A stretch of 64,000 bases of DNA from Fistulifera solaris. Lineage: Eukaryota > Bacillariophyta > Bacillariophyceae > Naviculales > Stauroneidaceae. The notes below the pieces were generated by a model. The model saw only the letters and a list, made by a program, of their open reading frames with translations, did not search any database and had not been told where the DNA came from. The stretch covers positions 434,001 through 498,000 of the forward strand of contig AP026126.1 in assembly GCA_030295235.1 (NCBI GenBank), written 5' to 3'. Positions 46,049 to 55,889 of this stretch are shown in pieces. Position numbers and translations under genes: made by a program. Each line of letters begins with the position of its first letter. The stretch's first letter is position 1.

Positions 46049-49000
46049 ATGGACAGCTCGCACTGGAATGCGACACGCTCAAAGCAAGAGCCACTGCACC
46101 AACCTAATTATAGTTTCTCTTACGTACCGAAAGCCCGGCCGGACTTGCAAGGATCGTCCTTGCAACGCATCAATGATCGCCAGCATTTATTGAAAAGCAT
46201 GGCGGAAATGTTGCTCTTGTGCAAGGAAGCGACCCGTCGCCGGCCCACGGGTAAAGGCTCCGGAAGTAAGCCATTGTCGCTCGAGTACATGGCGGACCGC
46301 TTAGATATTGATGATCCCCTCTTTGGTTACGTCATTCGTACGAACGAAAATTTGGAGCAGCACGAAAGTTGGAAAAAGGGCATGTTACAGGGATTTATTA
46401 CGGTGACGACGTTTACCAATTGGCAACGAACGTTTCGTTGGGATTCTTCGATAGAAGCGGCGTTTGATCATGATACGTTGGAGGAGCGTGTTTGGGATAG
46501 TACCAACCAACTGGCGAGGGAGCTGCAGGCGACGGTCCGATTCGGTAATATTTGGGAAGAAGGTGTAGTATGGCCTCGCATTGCCGAAATTTCGCTATTA
46601 GGTGCACTGGGTTGCGGCAAGGTAAATCAGCTGGACTTTTTGTATTAATTGCTTGTGGTAGTCTGTTATAGTCTTGACTCACGGATGCCCTGAATTGAAT
46701 GCTTGACAGGCTTTGGTAGCTTTAGTGATTGAGGAATTGGAGCGCTTAAAAGCGTCCGGGAAAGCCAATTATGATTACGTCGTCTTGCAGGCAACAGATA
46801 ATTCAATTCCTTTTATGAATCGATGGGCTTTGTCCGTGTTGGTGCTGTTACGGCCGTCGACGAAGCGGAGCAAAACAAACGATTTTATGAAGATGCGCAC
46901 GAGTCAAACGAAGTAACCGCGGAGGTATTACCCGATCATTCCCCGGAAAAACCTTCGGCACTAGCCATTCCGAACCATTTTGTCAGGTCGGAGCTTACCA
47001 TATACAAAACATCCAAGGCAGGAACTACTCTAGCCGATGTTGCCAAGAGATGCCGAGCGGATGTGTGGGATATCATTTTTCTAAACAAAAGCATGTACGG
47101 TGATTTGACACCGAGTAGTCGACTATTGGCAGATACGATTCTTTATGTTCCCGTGAAATCGAAATTTGATTTATCCAGTTCGCCTCGCAAAGAACGTCTC
47201 ACGAGACAGTCCGAATCGGAGACTCCACAATATTACACAGCAAAGGAGAATGATACGCCTCGCTTAATCGCGAAAATGTTTGGTGTAAACTGCCTCGATC
47301 TCGTCGAAGCGAATAAGGTCCGACTACCAGGGCTTGTTTCCAATTCGAGACTCAAGAATGGCACGAAAGTTAAAGTCTCACATCTCGATCAACCTGAGGT
47401 CGCTTACAAACCGTATGCTCATTGGTCATTCCCCGACGATAGCTTCGAGGAAGGCGAACCCAGTTATATGATGGCTCGCAAGCTGGAACGACGCCGAGGA
47501 AATGACGCACGAGAGCGCCCGTTTGCCGCATCTCTGGCTGTCAGCGTGTCCGAGTACGAACCAACAGATCTCTTGCTTCCTCCATCACCATCCCCTGTCA
47601 AAATCAGACAAAGGCATTCCAGTGTCCGCAAGAATCGACGTACATCTCTTCCGAATGAGCCGATTCGACCGAAGAAGCCGATGGGATCATACTTTTTCTT
47701 TGCGTCTGAACAACGACAAATTTATAAAGATCAGTTTGAGGGCAGAAGTACCGGCGAAGTGTCGAAAATTTTAGCCGACGAATGGAAGGTATTGCCGGAA
47801 AACGAAAAGGAGAAATACATTGAAATGGCTGCGAATGCCAAGGCTGAGTACGACGAAGCGAAGATAATTTATGAAAAGGAGCTTGCGGCTTTCCGCGCTG
47901 CCAATCCATCTCTAGCTGAATCGGAACCATCGGAAGCTGCAAACGAAGACTACACTACTCCAAAGAAGATTGATCTATTTAATAAAGTTGTCAAGCTTAA
48001 GTCTCAAGCTATCACTGAAGGTTCTGAATACCAATACTGGTAAGTTATTCTTTGACATGTCTTGTGTGGTGCGAAGTGTGCATCATTCTTCCTAATATTT
48101 GGTCACAGGTATGTTCTTACTTACATTCCTGATTTGAAATGGTGTCACTTAGCGCCCATGGTTCAGGTTGGCGTGTTTGGCCCCGACAAACAGAAGGCCG
48201 CAGGTCGACCGAAGTACATGTTGGTTGATGAAAGCTTGGGCAAAGAAGTTGACATCGCTTCTAGTTTTTGCATTCCCGTAAAGGCTCGTTTCATGAAACG
48301 TACACTTGATGCCGATAAAGAAGAATGGGATGTTATCGATGGGTTGACGGACCGTGTCTCCTCCAAACGTCTCTCTTCAATCGGTGGCGATTCTTCTACT
48401 GAACTGACTGCTAGTAAGAAAAGTGCTTCTTCTCAGGTCCTTGTCGCAAAGTATCCAGGTCGTTCTGCACTGATTTCGGTGCGTCTTGTAGGGGTAGACG
48501 ACGAAAGCCAAACATCTCCGCCTCGAAAACGAGGTAGACCGAAGGGATCGAAAAATCGCTCAACTCCGCCGCCACGCCGAATTCGTGACAGTGAGACATC
48601 CCCTACAAGTCTTTCCTCTGCGTCGTCACTATCGACATTAAATCTTGACTTCTTTATTGCAAACACGAAGAAAAAAGCTTCTTCTGGGCCCATTGCCAAG
48701 CAGCCCAAGAAAAGAAGCACAACTGCTACTGCTACATCGAAGACGCAGGCCTCAAAGAAAGTCGCTTCGACGACTCAGCTGAAGACCAAGTTCAAAGTTT
48801 TGCCACCACCACTAACCCCAGAAGTGAGTAGGAAGAGGCCTTTAGCTTCCTCATCAGCCGAACCGTCTTTGAAACGAGCTAGACGAAGCGCAGCCCCTCG
48901 GTTCCTTGGAGAAGCAATGATTGAGTTTGACGATAAATCAGACAAGATTCCCTATAACCCGCCGAAGAAAGCGGGTCAACGTACAAACGACAAATCCACC

Positions 49001-49330
49001 ACTCCTGATATTCCATTAGTTTTGAGCTCCAAAATCAACGCAACTCACTCGAAGAGGAAGTCGGAGGGCATTTCGAATAAAGATGCTAGCAAGACCGTCC
49101 AAAAGTCGGTTGCTACGACGAGCAAACGCTGGCATCCGTTCCGAGAGACGAGAAACGGCAAGCTCACACCAAGAACTAGGAGGTCCGAAAATCAACCTTC
49201 CCCGGCTGTCCTCCGATTGTCCCCTCGCATTCTCAACTCAAAGGACAATATGATTGATGAAAAACCGAAAGCAAAGCCGACTCTTTATGAAATCATCAGC
49301 AGAAAGCGTTCTGTCGGTAATCATGGTTAA
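46049..49330 (+). CDS. GNAT-LysM-LysM-HMG-box-AT-hook fusion protein
   Basis: Exons 46049-46621, 46710-48039, 48109-49330; about 1041 residues. N-terminal half: acetyltransferase-like (GNAT) with WKKGMLQGFITVTTFTNWQR, LGALGCGKALVALVIEEL and VVLQATDNSIPF...SMGFVRVG. Then two LysM-like modules (IYKTSKAGTTLADVAKRC...ADTILYVP; YYTAKENDTPRLIAKMFGVN...KVKVS). Next comes an HMG box (RPKKPMGSYFFFASEQRQIY, ILADEWKVLPENEKEKY), then an unassigned conserved segment spanning the last intron (YQYWYVLTYIPDLKWCHLAP) and an AT-hook (PRKRGRPKGSKNR) in a basic tail. HMG box and AT-hook predict a nuclear DNA-binding protein that might acetylate a chromatin target. One single-base break at the T4 run 46811-46814. 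Function is inference. Confidence 0.8.
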
Positions 49331-49366
49331 ACTTCCGAAGCAGAAAAAATCATTTATTTTAGCAAT

Positions 49367-50485
49367 TTAGTTAGACTTACTTTCTCTATTCGCGTGTTTC
49401 GCAGATGGAACCATTGCCGCCAATTCTCTTTGGAGTTCAAGGAGTCCACCGCAGGGTTTTCCATCTTGACTCGTTTTGACAACCGCACGAGCACTGACGA
49501 GCATGACTGGTAGTCTACCGGCTTCGCGTCTCAAATTGTCCGAAAGCTGTTCGCGCACCAGTCGCACCCGTCGGGCAAGTTCGCCTTGGTGCACCAAATC
49601 GCATTTCGTAAGCACTACTTGAATGGGCGGCAGTGTCTTTTTCTTAATGTTGGCGGAATCTTTATAGACGAGTTCGTCTTCCAACATGGTTAGAAAATCA
49701 ATATCCGCTTTCTTCATCCCATGCCGGGCATCAATAAGTAACAAAATACGTTTCAAATGACCCTGTCGCTGTTTCAGAAACGAAAAGATGAGATCATCTA
49801 CGGTTTTCTTTGTTTCTTCGGAAGCATACGCAAACCCGTAACCGGGCAAATCCACCAAGCAGAGGCGACATGTGCTATCTTCTCCACTCGACAAGTGATA
49901 AAAGGTAACTTGCTTCGTCTCCCCCGGTTTATTGGACGTAACGGCTTTGATTCCTTTCGGTAACTCTATCGTTTGGATGCGGGATCGTCTCCCCGCTCTT
50001 CCTCCATCCGCCGCCCGATTCTCATTTCGATTCGCGTACAGCAACGTATTCAAAAGAGTGGATTTGCCCACATTGGATCTTCCAATGAAAGCAATTTCTG
50101 GACGCTCTTTGTGAACAGGAGGAAAGCCCATGTTTTCATCGAGTGTATTGACAGCGCTGACTGATGCAATAACACGAACGGGAAGAGCATTGGGACCGAA
50201 CGGCAAAGGAACCTTCCAGGACGTCGGATTGTTGGCATTTTCGTCGGTGGTCCCATCATTTCGTCGATTTTTCCTTCGACGAGGAGGAATTCCCACTCCA
50301 ATGGAAGTTATGTATTTAAGTATAGAAGGATCGACGGGGGTGTCTCGAAATTGCTGTCTTTGACTCTTTCCGACGGAAGCGGCCGTGTCGGTAGCGAACG
50401 AAAGCAGATGCGGACGGGTGAAGAACAGCGTCCGTCGTAGCATCGGCGCGCCACGAATCACAAGTCCTCGCAGATGCGACTTCAT
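49367..50485 (-). CDS. EngB/YihA-type organelle ribosome-biogenesis GTPase
   Basis: Single exon, 372 residues. The N-terminus is basic and lacks acidic residues (MKSHLRGLVIRGAPMLRRTL), suggesting organelle import. GTPase motifs: G1 IAFIGRSNVGKSTLLNTLL, G3 LVDLPGYGFAYAS, G4 VVLTKCDLV, G5 VSARA; the GYGFA stretch is typical of EngB. Bacterial EngB helps assemble the large ribosomal subunit. There is a ~45-residue insertion rich in Arg and Glu between G1 and G3. Tail-to-tail with the HMG gene (36 bp). A copy of the dispersed palindrome lies 118 bp upstream. Confidence 0.9.
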   Translation of the reverse strand: MKSHLRGLVIRGAPMLRRTLFFTRPHLLSFATDTAASVGKSQRQQFRDTPVDPSILKYITSIGVGIPPRRRKNRRNDGTTDENANNPTSWKVPLPFGPNALPVRVIASVSAVNTLDENMGFPPVHKERPEIAFIGRSNVGKSTLLNTLLYANRNENRAADGGRAGRRSRIQTIELPKGIKAVTSNKPGETKQVTFYHLSSGEDSTCRLCLVDLPGYGFAYASEETKKTVDDLIFSFLKQRQGHLKRILLLIDARHGMKKADIDFLTMLEDELVYKDSANIKKKTLPPIQVVLTKCDLVHQGELARRVRLVREQLSDNLRREAGRLPVMLVSARAVVKTSQDGKPCGGLLELQRELAAMVPSAKHANRESKSN

Positions 50486-51036
50486 TGTTGTTTTCCATTC
50501 AAAACCACCAAGCGATGACTGTAATGCAACTTTAATTTAGTTTTGACGCGTGCAACATGCACGGCAGTATTTTTTTTGACAAAAGGGGCAAACGGATAGC
50601 CTCATGACTGAAAAGCAGTCTTGGCGAAGTATCTCCTACAGTTTCTGACTATAGTCAATTCTAAAGCGAACGATCTGACAGGGCCGTCAATGATCCAGGG
50701 CTGAATTTCAACCGCTATGAGAGGTAATTTCATCATCATCCTGAACAGGATTGCCGATGAACGGGCTAACCTTGGTGATCATGGTCTCTTTGTTTGGCCT
50801 GGACGTTTTTTGGCATTTACCTCGTGACTGAAAGCAGTCATGGGAGCGTTTCTCCTAATCTCACACTTTACGCAATAGTAAATGTTGACCATTGATTTCT
50901 TGAGGACGATGTACGAAAAGCGGACGAGAGCCTACGAAACAACGAATCTGCAAAGCATTTTTAAACATTTTATTACCTTATCTAAGTAATCGCATCTCGT
51001 TTTTCGTCTCGTCGACATTTAAAGCACAAAAGAAAG
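50486..51036. promoter_or_regulatory. Divergent spacer with two dispersed palindromes
   Basis: No gene. CATGACTG-AAAAG-CAGTCTTG at 50603-50623 and CGTGACTG-AAAG-CAGTCATG at 50823-50842 lie 118 bp and 195 bp from the EngB and prefoldin starts respectively, one copy facing each gene. Confidence 0.55.
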
Positions 51037-51462
51037 ATGGCAACCACAAGCCCCGCCGAGAATCCAGGCAATATAATGGCTTCCGCCGTGGACGCCGAAG
51101 TCACCAAGTTCAAAGTACTGCAGCAAGAAATCACCAAATTTCGTTCCGATCTCCAATTCGTTTTAGGGCAGAGGACAGAAAATGAAATGGTGCAACAAGA
51201 ACTGGATCTTATTGGGAACGATGGCATTGTGTATAAACGAATTGGCCCGGTACTTCTTCAACAGGAGGTAGACGAGGCTCGACAAACGGTGCATAAACGA
51301 TTGGAGTTTATTCAATCCGAAATTGACAAAATGGAGTCGAAGATTGCCGCCAAAGAAAAAGAAGGAACAGAGATTGCTGTCAAGGTACAGCAAATGCAAT
51401 CACAACTACAGCAGGTGACGGCGGAGGCAGTACGAGCCATAGCCGAACAACACGGAAAGTAA
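51037..51462 (+). CDS. PFDN6: Prefoldin subunit 6
   Basis: Single exon, 141 residues. Two coiled-coil helices flank a short beta hairpin: QQEITKFRSDLQFVLGQRTE, then ENEMVQQELDLI, VYKRIGPVLLQQEVDEARQT and EIDKMESKIAAKEKE. This is the beta-type prefoldin 6 pattern. Prefoldin hands actin and tubulin chains to the TRiC chaperonin. The N-terminal ~20 residues are longer than usual. It converges on NOC2 with 46 bp between stops. Confidence 0.93.
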   Translation: MATTSPAENPGNIMASAVDAEVTKFKVLQQEITKFRSDLQFVLGQRTENEMVQQELDLIGNDGIVYKRIGPVLLQQEVDEARQTVHKRLEFIQSEIDKMESKIAAKEKEGTEIAVKVQQMQSQLQQVTAEAVRAIAEQHGK

Positions 51463-51508
51463 AATAATACCTGGTATACAATCTTTATGGTTGTAATCAT
51501 TCTTACAA

Positions 51509-53947
51509 CTAATCTGAATCATCATCGGACCAATCGACACCTTCTTGAACAGCATCATCCTCTTCCAAGGCTTTCTCGTCGATGGGTTCTCCTGGCTTCT
51601 TTGTCTTTTTCGACTTTTGCTTCTTTTTCGTCTTCGTCTTTTGCTTCGGAGCATCATCTTGATCGTCGTCTTCATCGTCATCTTCATCGCTTTCTTCTGC
51701 CTTCATGGGTCGTTTCGTTTCCTCAGCTGCCCGATTTTCTTTCATTCGCTCGTCGAGTAATTTCTGCTCCCTCTGAACCGACTCGTCATGACGTTCTCTC
51801 ATTGTCTTAATCGACGTTGGACGAAGACATTCCAGTTGCTGGATGTCCTTGGGTGATTCTTGTAGTTTTTGACGTGCCTGTACAGCAAATGCCGAATACT
51901 TTTCACATGTTTCGATGCAACCCTTGGCCATGGCACGCCATCTTGGTTGACGCGACGATTCCTTGGAAAAGGTACGAAGACGCTGGATGATGCGACTCGA
52001 GTATTCCGGGAAACCGGCTGAGAATCGGTACAATTCAATGTCGCGATTCAATAAGACGAAAAAAGCATTCATGCCGGCCTGCATTTGCTCGTGTGTCCGT
52101 AATGCGTCCTCTTTCGATCCAAGCTTCAATATCAACTCCATTTGAGGCGGATTCTCGGCCTTCTTCGTTTTCTTCGGATGCAAGTACCATTCTTTCAAGT
52201 CGAGTGACTCTAACAAAAGTGCACTTGTCGGAATGAATGTCTGTGAAAATGCGGCTAATTGCTGAAGAAGCCGAATGCAATGAAACCGATAAGGTAAGTT
52301 TCGAGTGGGAGAAGGAGTGAAGCGAATGGTGCCCATAATAACCTCGGTCAAGGGATAAATCAAGGAGCGCATCAAGGAATCTTCTTCAATTGTAGAGTCA
52401 CACAAGACAGCAACCCAGAGTTTCAGACAGTGAAGATATTGCCAATGATAAACTTGTTGCATGGCTTCCTTCGTCTTCTTGTACATAGCCGTACGAAGAA
52501 GTAGAGCCAATTGACGAATGTACACAAACGCATGCTGGTAAGACGAGTGGTGATCCAAGCTGTACAATTCACAAAGGCAATTGCCCATAAAGGTCAGAGT
52601 GGGAAGAACGGAAGAAACTGAGGCTCCTGTCCCAAACTTAGCTCGCTTGGCATAGGCAAGGTACGTCTTTTTTAGTATATCTTCGATGAACGGAAATGGC
52701 TGAGTCAAAGCTAATTGCCGAATGCGAAGAAATGCATTCAATCGTACAACTTGATATTTTTCAGAAGTATCCAGTGGTGCTGACCAAAGTGCAGTCAAGC
52801 ACTTGAGCATGGCTGACGCTAATCGGGGAAATGGCGTCAAGTAGCGATTCAACTTTGCCAGTGCTCTCAACACAAACACTAGTAAGTCCGGTTCCTTCGC
52901 TTCTGACATGACGTGTAGTGTTGATTTGAAAAACGACTGGATTATTGGGCGGAGTTGAGGCCACCGTTCGGCCTTTTCAAGAAGTTTGGGGTTTAAAGGC
53001 TTATCGTCTTCGACGACCGCCTCTTTGTCATCTTCAGCAGAAGCTTTGTCGTTCGTTTTTTCATTTAGTTCCAAGCGCAGCAAATGATAATGAAATTCCT
53101 CATGAATTCTATTCAAACACAAGAGCATCAGTTCATCAAATATCTTCGAAGAATCGATGATGTAAGGACTGCTCCCTTTGTCCTCGTCGGCTGCATCGGA
53201 AAGATGACAAGCAGCCTTGTACGCCACCACCAATTTCTTAAGACTTTTTAATCCGTGGGACTTAAATGTTCCTTTTTCTAAGGACGCAAGGACGCTAGCA
53301 GTGAGATGAATTTTGTCATTTCCTCCCTCGTCGTCGCCATCATCATCTTTCATGTCGTCGCCGTCATCGTCGTCATCACCAAACTCCAGCAACGACTCCT
53401 CATTTTCCTTCAAGAATTCATGAAACTCAGGATCCGCCTCTTTCATTTTAGCCATTTCAATTTTCATTCGTTCTTCAGCCGCATCAAGGTCTTCATCGTC
53501 ACTATCGTCACTTTCTGACGAATCATCACTCTGCTGATTGTTTGACTGCTTTGACCCTTTCTTCTCTGCCTTATCTTCCACCATTGAATCGTCCTCACTC
53601 TCCGAATCACTTGCGGAGTCTTCATTTTCCGAGTCATCGTCAGCGTTTGACTTCTTCTTATCCGACTTGTTTAGATTATTATCGCTCGGCAGGGTGTCAG
53701 TAAGCTTTTCGAAAAAGCTATCAATATCCAAGTCCCCTAAATTATTGTCACCAAGAAAATCATTGGGTCTAGACTGATTTCCTAAAGGTTGTTGTTCCGA
53801 TGCTGTCGACTTTTCCGGACGGCCCGCCATGCTCTTTTTCTGACGTTTTCGAGGTTTGCCTTTCGTGGCCATACCGCCTCGTTCAAGTCGACGCTTTACC
53901 CCTCCGGACGCCTGAAACTTACGTTCTCGTTTAGTGGGCTTCCCCAT
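51509..53947 (-). CDS. NOC2: Nucleolar complex protein NOC2
   Basis: Single exon, 812 residues. The N-terminus is basic (MGKPTKRERKFQASGG), then a long acidic serine-rich stretch. The conserved NOC2 core begins FKSHGLKSLKKLVVAYKAAC and includes FLRIRQLALTQPFPFIEDIL, HAFVYIRQLALLLRTAM, LHCLKLWVAVL, SLIYPLTEVIMGTIRFTP and PYRFHCIRLLQQLA. NOC2 pairs with NOC1 and NOC3 to move 60S precursors from nucleolus to nucleoplasm. The C-terminus is Lys/Asp-rich and ends WSDDDSD. Confidence 0.93.
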   Translation of the reverse strand: MGKPTKRERKFQASGGVKRRLERGGMATKGKPRKRQKKSMAGRPEKSTASEQQPLGNQSRPNDFLGDNNLGDLDIDSFFEKLTDTLPSDNNLNKSDKKKSNADDDSENEDSASDSESEDDSMVEDKAEKKGSKQSNNQQSDDSSESDDSDDEDLDAAEERMKIEMAKMKEADPEFHEFLKENEESLLEFGDDDDDGDDMKDDDGDDEGGNDKIHLTASVLASLEKGTFKSHGLKSLKKLVVAYKAACHLSDAADEDKGSSPYIIDSSKIFDELMLLCLNRIHEEFHYHLLRLELNEKTNDKASAEDDKEAVVEDDKPLNPKLLEKAERWPQLRPIIQSFFKSTLHVMSEAKEPDLLVFVLRALAKLNRYLTPFPRLASAMLKCLTALWSAPLDTSEKYQVVRLNAFLRIRQLALTQPFPFIEDILKKTYLAYAKRAKFGTGASVSSVLPTLTFMGNCLCELYSLDHHSSYQHAFVYIRQLALLLRTAMYKKTKEAMQQVYHWQYLHCLKLWVAVLCDSTIEEDSLMRSLIYPLTEVIMGTIRFTPSPTRNLPYRFHCIRLLQQLAAFSQTFIPTSALLLESLDLKEWYLHPKKTKKAENPPQMELILKLGSKEDALRTHEQMQAGMNAFFVLLNRDIELYRFSAGFPEYSSRIIQRLRTFSKESSRQPRWRAMAKGCIETCEKYSAFAVQARQKLQESPKDIQQLECLRPTSIKTMRERHDESVQREQKLLDERMKENRAAEETKRPMKAEESDEDDDEDDDQDDAPKQKTKTKKKQKSKKTKKPGEPIDEKALEEDDAVQEGVDWSDDDSD

Positions 53948-54527
53948 GATACAATTTTTCGATTGTCGATTGTGACCAAACCTCCTGCCGACTGGAATAA
54001 TAGGTCATTTTCTGTTGTTGAACGAAGAATGATGGTCGCTATTTTTTTGGTTGGCTTTGAAAACTCCACCCAACGACTAACGAATGCCAGACGATCTATT
54101 ACTCTAGACCTAAATTGTAGACTCAACTTTACCACGACTGCATAACTGTCATGAGTCATGAATCATCGTGAAATAATAATAAAAGATGGCCACTATGTAA
54201 ATCCATGGTCCTTTATATCTGTAAATTTTGCTGAGCGGCAAAATAACAAGTATAGCAGCATTTGCAATGAATGCCTCGTTTCTTGGCGTCAAAAGCCTGG
54301 CATGTACGAGCTATAATTATGGATCCAAAATGTGACTTACATTCATGACTCATGACTCATGAGACCGATAATTTTTAATGGAAAACCGCCGGAGTAAACG
54401 ATTTTATCACTGATCGCATACATTACGTACGATTATTTGGTTGAAAAAGTTCTTGTTGCTGTTGTTGTTGTTTCACAGGAAGTTTTCTTTACCCGGATGA
54501 TCGCGTGTTGGTGAAGAAAGCACAAAA
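53948..54527. promoter_or_regulatory. Divergent spacer with CATGACT-type repeats
   Basis: No gene. CACGACTG-CATAA-CTGTCATG at 54133-54153 lies 186 bp upstream of NOC2. Three overlapping CATGA/ACTCATG units at 54344-54362 lie 166 bp upstream of the deacetylase gene. Confidence 0.45.
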
Positions 54528-55682
54528 ATGATACAAAGAAATCGTCGCCGGAAGCTTCCGGCTTGTTTATTCCTACCAATCGGCGTGGTAACGTCATTAG
54601 CTGTACCAGTGTATTTTGACTCAACCAATCATCTTCATCGCGATATACAATACCATCCCGAGCAACCAGAACGCATTTCGACTTGTCTTTTGGAATTGGA
54701 AAAACATCAACAGAAGAATATTGGATGCATTGAGCTCATTGATGTTGCAGAGGTACCTTTGGATTTATTTTCAGAAATTTCGCACAAACACGATGGGATT
54801 TCGGCGACGGAGTTATCTCACGCGGAAGCGATGCTATTCAAGGTCCACACCGAAGACACTGTCTTGCAATTAAAACAACGATGCCACCGATCCAAGCAGA
54901 AACGACTGGACGAAGGAAAGCCCGCTTTGGGTCATATCGGCTATTTGGATTCAGACACTTACGTGACTACAGAGACGTACGACGTTTGCTTGCGAGCCAC
55001 GGCGGCATGGATCCGTGCGGCAGATTTTGTATTGAACAATGGCGGTGGTGCCATGGCTATGACCCGACCACCCGGACACCACGCGACCAAGAGCAAATCA
55101 AATGGATTTTGTCTTTTCAATTTTGCCGCTGCTACCGTTGCTCACATTTTAGAAAGAAACCCAAGTGCCAAAGTGAGCGTGTTGGATTGGGATGTCCACT
55201 ACGGCCAAGGGGTAGCCAATATTTTGATGGACGAACCACGGGCACGGTATGTCTCGATCCATCAATATGGTGCGTTTCCTTTTATGGGGCAATTCCTCAA
55301 GACCCATGGAGAGCATAACAATGTGCTGACTATACCAATATCACCCGATACAACATGGAGCAGTGGATACAAAAATAGCTTCGAAATGGCGCTCGATTTT
55401 ATTTGCAAACAAGATGAGTGGATACCGGACATTGTTATCATCTGCGGCGGTTATGATGCTCTTAAAAGCGACGAATTAGCCAGCGTAGATCTTAACTTTG
55501 AAGACTACGGAACAATGACGGAAATGCTGATTCTACATTTAAAGGCAACTGTCGGGGCTGAGGCTCCCAAGATAATGGTAGGATTAGAAGGAGGGTATCA
55601 GCTGAGTCCTACAGCCGCTGGTGGAAATCTACAGGACGCAGTTATTGAAACAGTTAAAGCAATTTATAGAATCATCTATTAG
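54528..55682 (+). CDS. Class II-like histone deacetylase family protein
   Basis: Single exon, 384 residues. The arginase/deacetylase fold is clear: YHPEQPERI near the start, AMTRPPGHHATK, NGFCLFNFAAATVAHIL, VLDWDVHYGQGVANI (metal-binding Asp and His) and VGLEGGYQL. The usual third metal ligand motif is present as GGYDALKSDELASV. The N-terminus (KLPACLFLPIGVVTSLAVPV) is hydrophobic and may be a membrane or targeting segment, in line with organelle deacetylases such as plant HDA14; this is inference. Substrate could be a non-histone protein or an acetylpolyamine. Confidence 0.88.
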   Translation: MIQRNRRRKLPACLFLPIGVVTSLAVPVYFDSTNHLHRDIQYHPEQPERISTCLLELEKHQQKNIGCIELIDVAEVPLDLFSEISHKHDGISATELSHAEAMLFKVHTEDTVLQLKQRCHRSKQKRLDEGKPALGHIGYLDSDTYVTTETYDVCLRATAAWIRAADFVLNNGGGAMAMTRPPGHHATKSKSNGFCLFNFAAATVAHILERNPSAKVSVLDWDVHYGQGVANILMDEPRARYVSIHQYGAFPFMGQFLKTHGEHNNVLTIPISPDTTWSSGYKNSFEMALDFICKQDEWIPDIVIICGGYDALKSDELASVDLNFEDYGTMTEMLILHLKATVGAEAPKIMVGLEGGYQLSPTAAGGNLQDAVIETVKAIYRIIY

Positions 55683-55889
55683 GTTGCTGTCACTTTTCAT
55701 TTTGTGACGGTGATTTTGGATGCCTCCTTCGCAAGTACCGGTACGAATGGGTTGATTTTTCGGGCAACACGCGATGCGACGACGACAAAAAAGCGGCAAT
55801 AAACTGTCTTCATCTTCAAACGCAATCAAAAACATCTTTTGCGATCTCTGTCAGCTGTAGAAAGTCCTTTTATCGTTCGTAACAGTAAA
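55683..55889. promoter_or_regulatory. Short spacer with GTACCGGTAC palindrome
   Basis: GTACCGGTAC at 55735-55744 lies 145 bp before the GPALPP-family gene start; it is the same 10-mer as at 2986-2995. Confidence 0.4.
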
